This document shows positions 33,753 through 38,846 of a DNA stretch of 38,846 nt, piece after piece (within the stretch, counting starts at the first letter, position 1; every line of letters starts with the position of its first letter). The notes under the pieces were generated by a model that was not told the origin of the DNA, did no database searches, and saw only the letters and a list, made by a program, of their open reading frames with translations. The position numbers and the translations under genes are program-made. The stretch comes from Colivivens sp964452915 (lineage in GTDB: Bacteria; Bacteroidota; Bacteroidia; Bacteroidales; Bacteroidaceae), in contig CAYVNW010000029.1 in assembly GCA_964452915.1 (NCBI GenBank), positions 1 through 38,846 of the forward strand, given 5' to 3'.

Positions 33753-34990
33753 TGGCAGTAAAAAGTAAAACAGACAGATGCTCGTTTTGTGGACGATCTT
33801 CGGCTGAAGTTAAATTGCTGATATCGGGGATTGACGGCTTTATATGCGACGAATGCGCTCAAGCCGCCAATAAGATAGTTCAGGAGAATCTGAAAGCTTC
33901 ACAATCGTTCAAAATGGATAAACTGCCGAAGCCAAAGGAGATAAAGGAATATCTCGACCAGTATGTAATCGGACAGGATGATGCTAAGAAAGCGTTGTCG
34001 GTTGCCGTTTACAATCATTACAAACGGCTTCAAAGCGAAAGTGCATGTAAAGACGACAATGATGTGGAACTCGAGAAGTCAAATATCATTATGGTTGGGA
34101 GTACAGGTACAGGAAAGACCTTGCTGGCCCGCACAATCGCTAAAATGTTGGTTGTCCCTTTTACAATAGTGGATGCTACAGTTCTGACAGAAGCAGGATA
34201 TGTTGGTGAGGATGTTGAAAGTATTCTCTCACGTTTGCTTCAAGTGGCAGATTATGACGTGAAAGCGGCTGAAAGGGGCATCGTGTTTATCGACGAGATA
34301 GATAAAATAGCACGTAAGAGCGACAATCCTTCAATCACACGTGATGTGAGTGGTGAAGGTGTGCAACAAGGATTGCTGAAGTTGCTTGAGGGCTCTAAAG
34401 TCAATGTTCCACCTTATGGCGGACGTAAGCACCCCGAGCAGAAGTTCATAGAGGTCGATACCCGTAACATCCTGTTTATCTGTGGCGGAGCTTTCGATGG
34501 CATTGAAAAACGTATCGCTCAACGCTTGAACACTCATGTAGTAGGCTATGGCGCAGTTGAGAATAGTGCTAAAATCGATAAGAAGAATTTGATTCAATAC
34601 ATTGCACCGATGGATTTGAAGTCATATGGACTCATACCTGAGATTATAGGACGTTTGCCTATTTTGACTCACTTAGAGCCTCTTGACAAAGCTGCACTCA
34701 GACGCATACTGACTGAACCGAAGAACTCAATAATAAAACAGTATATACGTCTGTTCGAACTCGACGGAATTACTTTACAGTTTGAGCCTGAAGTACTCGA
34801 CTTTATCGTCGACAAGGCGGTGGAGTTCCGACTCGGGGCGCGTGGTCTGCGCTCCATTGTTGAAGCTATCATGATGGAGAAAATGTATGAGTCGCCATCA
34901 AAGCGGATCAAAAAGTTAGTTATCGACCTCGATTACGTTAAGTCGCAAATAGACAAGGCCGGAAGTCAGATAATGATTAGCGGAGAATAA
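33752..34990 (+). CDS. clpX: ATP-dependent Clp protease ATP-binding subunit
   Basis: The 412-residue AAA+ unfoldase has an N-terminal zinc-binding domain with C10, C13, C32 and C35. Walker A GSTGTGKT is at 116-123, with the pore-region sequence EAGYVGEDVES nearby. Walker B is in VFIDEIDKI, and IPEIIGRLPILTHLEPLD is the typical C-terminal part. It unfolds substrates and feeds them to ClpP. It overlaps clpP by one base, and recQ follows after 18 bases without a visible terminator. Confidence 0.96.
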   Translation: MAVKSKTDRCSFCGRSSAEVKLLISGIDGFICDECAQAANKIVQENLKASQSFKMDKLPKPKEIKEYLDQYVIGQDDAKKALSVAVYNHYKRLQSESACKDDNDVELEKSNIIMVGSTGTGKTLLARTIAKMLVVPFTIVDATVLTEAGYVGEDVESILSRLLQVADYDVKAAERGIVFIDEIDKIARKSDNPSITRDVSGEGVQQGLLKLLEGSKVNVPPYGGRKHPEQKFIEVDTRNILFICGGAFDGIEKRIAQRLNTHVVGYGAVENSAKIDKKNLIQYIAPMDLKSYGLIPEIIGRLPILTHLEPLDKAALRRILTEPKNSIIKQYIRLFELDGITLQFEPEVLDFIVDKAVEFRLGARGLRSIVEAIMMEKMYESPSKRIKKLVIDLDYVKSQIDKAGSQIMISGE

Positions 34991-35008
34991 TCAGCCAAAT
35001 AAATATTT

Positions 35009-37183
35009 ATGGAAAATCACATGACACTGAAGGAAAGTCTGAAATTCTATTTCGGATTCGACACCTTTAAAGGAGATCAGGAAGCAATTATCAAAAACCT
35101 GATGGCACATAAAGACACCTTTGTCCTTATGCCTACAGGTGGTGGTAAATCTTTATGCTATCAACTTCCGGCACTTCTTATGGAAGGTACAGCCATTGTG
35201 GTTTCTCCGCTCATAGCCTTGATGAAGAACCAGGTGGATGCAATCAAGCACATTAGTGAAAATGACAATGTCGCACATTTCCTTAATTCTTCACTGAGTA
35301 AGGCAGGAATCACTCAGGTTAAGAACGACATAAAGTCAGGACAGACAAAACTGCTTTATGTCGCTCCTGAGTCGCTTACCAAGGCTGAATACGTTGATTT
35401 CTTGAAAACGGTGAAAATCTCTTTCTACGCAATCGATGAGGCTCACTGTATATCTGAGTGGGGACATGACTTCCGACCGGAATATCGCAGAATACGTCCT
35501 ATAATAAATGAAATAGGCAACGCACCTGTCATTGCATTAACTGCAACCGCTACCGATAAGGTAAGAATCGATATCAAGAAAAACCTTGGTATTCAAGATG
35601 CTACTGATTTCAAATCTTCGTTCAACCGACCGAACCTGTTTTATGAGGTACGTCAGAAAACAGCAAACGTCGATAAGGACATAATAAAATATATCAAGTC
35701 TAATCCAGACAAAAGTGGTATAATCTATTGTCTGAGCAGAAAAAAAGTAGAGGAACTTGCGGAAGTCTTAAAGACGAACGACATTCGGGCGGCTGCTTAT
35801 CATGCCGGTCTCGACTCTGCTTTGCGCAGTTCTACTCAAGATGATTTTATTATGGAACGTATCGACGTGATTGTGGCTACTATTGCATTTGGTATGGGTA
35901 TAGACAAGCCTGATGTGCGTTTCGTTATACACTATGACATACCAAAGAGTCTTGAGGGTTATTATCAGGAGACCGGCCGTGCAGGACGTGATGGAGGCGA
36001 AGGACGTTGCATTGCTTTCTATTCCAGAAATGACTTGAAAAAGTTGGAAAAGTTCACGGAAGGTAAGCCTATTGCCGAGCAGGACATAGGCAGACAATTG
36101 CTTGCGGAAACAAAAAATTTCTGTGAGTCGTCTGTTTGCCGTAGAAAATTACTGCTCCATTATTTTGGTGAGTCCTATCCTGAGGACAATTGCGGTAATT
36201 GTGATAATTGCTTGCACCCGAAAATACGTGAGGAGGCAAAAGACCACCTTTTGCTTGCTTTGCGGGTCATTGAGGCTGTTAAAGAGAATTTCAAAATCGA
36301 CTACATAATCGATGTGCTTACCGGACGTGAAGATAATGAATTGATTCTTGCTCACAAGCACGACAAGTTAGAATTGTTTGGTGCGGGATGTGACAAAGAA
36401 CCTGCATATTGGAATGCAGTGATCAGTCAGGCAATGATAGCCGGATATATAAATAAAGATGTTAATAATTACGGACTTCTGAAACTTACTAAGGAGGGAA
36501 AGAAGTTCATTAAAAATCCTGTTTCATTTATGATTGTTGAAAATGCAGAATTTGATGATGCGCTTGATGGAGAAACCGCACACTCAAGCGCACTTGACGA
36601 GACTTTACACAAGATGCTTATAGATCTGCGTAAACGACTTGCCAAAAAGTATAATGTGCCACCTTATATAATTTTTCAAGACCCGTCGATTGATGCGATG
36701 ACTACATTCTATCCTGTGACTCTTGAAGAATTACAAAACATATCCGGCGTTGGTGCCGGCAAGGCTAAACGTTATGGCACGGAGTTCATCAGTCTTATAA
36801 AGAAATATTGTGAGGATAATGACATAGAGCGTCCTGTGGATATTCGTGTACGCACGGTGGCAAATAAGTCGGCTCAAAAAATTAGTATTATCCAAAGTAT
36901 TGACCGGCAGGTGGCTCTCGATGACATAGCTAATGCTAAAGGATTGGATTTCGATGAACTGCTGTCAGAAATGGAGTCGATCGTATATAGCGGCACAAAA
37001 TTGAATATCGACTACTTTATCAATGAGGAAATTGATGAGGACAAAGTTCAGGAAATCTACGATTATTTCCGCAGCAGTGAAACAGACAATCTGGAAACGG
37101 CATACGAAAACATTGATGACAGTATCTCTGAAGAGGAGGTAAGGCTCGTGCGCATAAAGTTTATTTCAGATCTGGCCAATTGA
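35009..37183 (+). CDS. recQ: ATP-dependent DNA helicase RecQ
   Basis: In this 724-residue helicase, Walker A PTGGGKS is at 42-48 and DEAHCISEWGHDFRPEYR starts at 143. ALTATAT and the C-terminal lobe motif YQETGRAGRDG follow. The RQC zinc region has CRRKLLLHYFGESYPEDNCGNCDNC. A single HRDC domain follows (DLRKRLAKKYNVPPYIIF, LQNISGVGAGKAKRYG). A tail of about 100 residues, rich in acidic groups, ends the protein. It acts in recombination and repair. It lies 18 bases after clpX and is probably its co-transcribed neighbour. Confidence 0.95.
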   Translation: MENHMTLKESLKFYFGFDTFKGDQEAIIKNLMAHKDTFVLMPTGGGKSLCYQLPALLMEGTAIVVSPLIALMKNQVDAIKHISENDNVAHFLNSSLSKAGITQVKNDIKSGQTKLLYVAPESLTKAEYVDFLKTVKISFYAIDEAHCISEWGHDFRPEYRRIRPIINEIGNAPVIALTATATDKVRIDIKKNLGIQDATDFKSSFNRPNLFYEVRQKTANVDKDIIKYIKSNPDKSGIIYCLSRKKVEELAEVLKTNDIRAAAYHAGLDSALRSSTQDDFIMERIDVIVATIAFGMGIDKPDVRFVIHYDIPKSLEGYYQETGRAGRDGGEGRCIAFYSRNDLKKLEKFTEGKPIAEQDIGRQLLAETKNFCESSVCRRKLLLHYFGESYPEDNCGNCDNCLHPKIREEAKDHLLLALRVIEAVKENFKIDYIIDVLTGREDNELILAHKHDKLELFGAGCDKEPAYWNAVISQAMIAGYINKDVNNYGLLKLTKEGKKFIKNPVSFMIVENAEFDDALDGETAHSSALDETLHKMLIDLRKRLAKKYNVPPYIIFQDPSIDAMTTFYPVTLEELQNISGVGAGKAKRYGTEFISLIKKYCEDNDIERPVDIRVRTVANKSAQKISIIQSIDRQVALDDIANAKGLDFDELLSEMESIVYSGTKLNIDYFINEEIDEDKVQEIYDYFRSSETDNLETAYENIDDSISEEEVRLVRIKFISDLAN

Positions 37184-37458
37184 TGTATTCTAAGAACAAA
37201 ATATCGATGGAATCGCTGTTGTTACAGTCTCTGTATACTATAATTGTTTAGAGGTGTAACAGATGTGGATATGCAGAGATATTCAGACGCAAATAATATG
37301 AACACTTCTTCTTTGCAATCCGTTATTGCTTTTCTTCTTTGAATGGCAGTGAACTTTGGACAGGTGAACATATCCTGTAAGATTTGAAACTTCTTGCAAA
37401 TGTTGCAAATCTATATGTAGATGTTCCAATTGTGCAAACTTATGTGTGGCGGAATGCG

Positions 37459-37466
37459 TAACTTTG
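37459..37466 (+). promoter_or_regulatory. Promoter -7 box of a short transcript
   Basis: TAACTTTG matches TAnnTTTG. No TTG is well placed upstream (the nearest clear one, 37430-37432, is 26 bases away). The following bases, CATCCGTAAAAACAAAG, resemble 5' leaders elsewhere in the window. Confidence 0.45.
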
Positions 37467-37472
37467 CATCCG

Positions 37473-37597
37473 TAAAAACAAAGAATAAATGTAATAAGTT
37501 TTTCTTCATAGATTAGGTTAGTTAAGTAGAAGTTAGTAGTATGTTAGTTCATGCAGTGAGAACCCCAAGATGAGATATCTCGGGGTTCTGCTTTTAT
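37473..37597 (+). ncRNA. Candidate small RNA of about 125 nt
   Basis: The interval runs from the predicted start behind TAACTTTG to the hairpin with the run CTTTTAT. It has no ORF beyond ten codons. It carries three single-stranded-looking GTTAG copies (37517-37521, 37532-37536, 37543-37547) before the hairpin. This is an inference from signals only; a degenerate gene leader is the alternative. Confidence 0.4.
37561..37597 (+). terminator. Hairpin terminator
   Basis: On the plus strand AGAACCCCAAGAT pairs with ATCTCGGGGTTCT with one mismatch in 13, around a five-base loop, and GCTTTTAT follows. The U-run lies on the plus-strand side, so it serves a rightward transcript better than the leftward gene that ends at 37606. 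Confidence 0.72.
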
Positions 37598-37605
37598 ATA
37601 TACGT

Positions 37606-38214
37606 TTATGATAAAGGCTCGTCTTTTGTGAGTTCCTGAATTTGTCGGATCACTTCATCATTTGTGCGTTGCATTTTGAGAATTAGTGTTATTGCAATGA
37701 CTACACCTGCCACTGTTCCGATACAACCACCAATGAGACCTCCTGTAAGGGCTGAATTCCATATTCCTTCTGCCGGAATGTGCAGGTAAAGGTCATAGAG
37801 GAACCAAACTAACCAAATCAGAAGGAATGGTGTAAATATCATCTCATTTATAAGACGTTGTTTCTTCATCTTTATTAATTTTGTGGCGGTGTCCGTCAAG
37901 TTGCCATCAAGGAATTCCTTGTCTCTAATCATGTTGATTTTATAATCTGAGATAACGCTGGCAATTAGCATGACCGTTATGTAAATCACTGGACCCAAAG
38001 ACAGTCCGGCTGTCATTGCAATTATAAAGAAAAAGCAGATAAGTAAAGGCACCAGGAGTATCTCTGTCCATACAAATTTTTTTATCCACGACATCTTGTT
38101 TTTCATTGCTTCACGCATCAGGCGCTCGTTAATGATTTGTTGTCCTTCGAGCTTCTTGCTAAGTATGGCAAGTTGTTGGTGCATCACTTCAAATTCGTTA
38201 TTCTGAGTGCTCAT
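37606..38214 (-). CDS. Membrane protein in operon with an ECF sigma factor
   Basis: This 202-residue protein has an N-terminal cytoplasmic region of about 45 residues (EVMHQQLAILSKKLEGQQI, probably helical). Four hydrophobic segments follow, near 48-70, 73-90, 125-147 and 158-183. The third and fourth are separated by YLHIPAEGIWNSALTGGLIGG. I do not recognise a named domain. Its position 29 bases behind a sigma-factor gene is the usual one for an anti-sigma factor, and the N-terminal helix could bind sigma, but there is no typical zinc anti-sigma motif. That role is a guess. Confidence 0.75.
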   Translation of the reverse strand: MSTQNNEFEVMHQQLAILSKKLEGQQIINERLMREAMKNKMSWIKKFVWTEILLVPLLICFFFIIAMTAGLSLGPVIYITVMLIASVISDYKINMIRDKEFLDGNLTDTATKLIKMKKQRLINEMIFTPFLLIWLVWFLYDLYLHIPAEGIWNSALTGGLIGGCIGTVAGVVIAITLILKMQRTNDEVIRQIQELTKDEPLS

Positions 38215-38243
38215 ATCCTATATGGTTTTATTATTGATTTTTG

Positions 38244-38720
38244 TTATGAATTATTATTTTTTAGCTGCTCCTTTATACGGTAAAGCCGTACGGAAACATT
38301 CTTTGTAGATATACCGACCACTTGTCCAATTTCTTCGTAACTCATATTCTCAAGCCAAAGCAGGACTATTGCGCGGTCGAAAGGCTGGAGTTTTGAAATC
38401 CGTTGCCGTAGCATTTGTACTTGTCGGGAATCTGCATCACTGTCCTCAAAGAGGTTAACGTCCATTGTGAGTGGTATTGTCTTACGACGTTTCTTCTTCC
38501 GATCTGCCGAGATACAGGTGTTTAGTGCAATGCGGTAGACCCATGTTCGTACATCACTCTGCTTTTGGAAGCTGTAGAAACCTTTCCATATATTGATAAG
38601 CGTCTCCTGAAATAGGTCGTTCACCTCGTCCTCATTCTTCGAGAACATGTAGCACACGGTATATATCGTGTTCTTTGTCTTACGAATGAGTTCTGTGAAC
38701 TGTTGTTCTTTGTCTGTCAT
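38244..38720 (-). CDS. ECF-type RNA polymerase sigma factor
   Basis: The 158-residue protein has two domains. Region 2 comprises IYTVCYMFSKNEDEVNDLFQETLINIWKGFYSF and RTWVYRIALNTCISADRKKKR. Region 4 comprises LQPFDRAIVLLWLENMSYEEIGQVVGIST, with KNVSVRLYRIKEQLK as the recognition helix part. The size and layout are those of extracytoplasmic-function sigma factors. It is followed by the four-segment membrane protein, its likely partner. The start ATG at 38720 is preceded by an A-rich leader. A GTAG-TTTTTTG stretch further upstream could be part of its promoter, but no consensus box is clear. Confidence 0.93.
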   Translation of the reverse strand: MTDKEQQFTELIRKTKNTIYTVCYMFSKNEDEVNDLFQETLINIWKGFYSFQKQSDVRTWVYRIALNTCISADRKKKRRKTIPLTMDVNLFEDSDADSRQVQMLRQRISKLQPFDRAIVLLWLENMSYEEIGQVVGISTKNVSVRLYRIKEQLKNNNS

Positions 38721-38846
38721 ATTTCATTCTGTTTTTAATTTCAATTTCACCTATTAGACTCTCTACTACCGCAAAAAACTACGTGTGATGTCATTTTTTT
38801 TACATCGATATATTATTTTAGCTAATAAACAGAGTAAACGTCAACT

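Larger units (their letters stand above)
37184..37605. other. 422-base region between recQ and the convergent membrane-protein gene
   Basis: No protein gene longer than about ten codons is convincing. Present are an imperfect hairpin TGTTACA to AGAGGTGTAACA (37220-37261) that may end the recQ transcript although it lacks a U-run, a tandem repeat TTGCAAATG/TTGCAAATC (37394-37411), a promoter box TAACTTTG (37459-37466), three GTTAG repeats, and a strong hairpin terminator (37561-37597). The last four suggest a short untranslated RNA. Confidence 0.55.

Noticed and set aside
37541..37573. Ten-codon ORF in the small-RNA candidate as a second leader peptide
   Set aside because: It is not enriched in one amino acid, and no gene follows the terminator on the same strand.
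1..38846. tRNA, rRNA, CRISPR arrays and insertion sequences
   Set aside because: No cloverleaf, rRNA-like sequence, regularly spaced repeat array or transposase frame was seen on either strand by reading; a covariance search was not possible.

Overview
The window looks like a chromosomal segment of a Bacteroidota member, most likely order Bacteroidales (Bacteroides, Prevotella or Muribaculaceae-like). The basis is the recurrent promoter -7 box TAnnTTTG before many genes, A-rich ribosome-binding regions with almost no Shine-Dalgarno sequences, and phylum-typical proteins (DUF4230 pairs, DUF6057, a fused DAHP synthase/chorismate mutase, tig/clpPX/recQ synteny, GH106 and CE12-like pectin enzymes). 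Genus cannot be fixed from the sequence alone.

Layout. 1-5801 (minus) is a restriction/defence-type pair: a PLD-nuclease/SNF2-like helicase followed by an Eco57I-type adenine methyltransferase that runs off the left edge. A nested inverted-repeat element (about 5868-6000) and a small plus-strand ORF resembling the N-terminal part of HNH restriction endonucleases (6195-6755) sit upstream. 6801-10696 (minus) is a four-gene Phe/Tyr biosynthesis operon: pheA, an aromatic-type aminotransferase, DAHP synthase/chorismate mutase, tyrA. 11017-22718 (minus) is an almost gapless ten-gene run: indolepyruvate oxidoreductase iorA-iorB, phenylacetate-CoA ligase, aminotransferase, second phenylacetate-CoA ligase, ACT-domain protein, hotdog thioesterase, omega-amidase-like hydrolase, then a rhamnogalacturonan acetylesterase-like protein and a GH106 alpha-L-rhamnosidase-like protein. 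22936-24183 (minus) holds two DUF4230 proteins. 24325-25491 (plus) is an OmpA-family protein. 25606-26472 (minus) is lptB, divergent from an mlaE/mlaF-type ABC pair (26606-28116). 28205-37183 (plus) is trigger factor, a DUF6057/PD40-lipoprotein pair, clpP, clpX and recQ. 37606-38720 (minus) is an ECF sigma factor followed by a membrane protein.

The most striking element is the leader of the Phe/Tyr operon (10709-10907). A consensus promoter is followed by an 18-codon ORF encoding MRSSFATYFYFYFYFMIK. Its stop codon forms the first bases of a 10-nt antiterminator strand, which is perfectly complementary to one arm of a rho-independent terminator just ahead of pheA. This is a complete ribosome-mediated attenuator in which both Phe and Tyr codons act as the sensor, matching an operon that makes both amino acids.

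Functionally, the centre of the window joins two halves of aromatic amino acid metabolism: de novo synthesis controlled by the attenuator, and an arylacetate/arylpyruvate module that can interconvert aromatic amino acids and arylacetates in either direction. The direction used in the cell cannot be read from sequence.
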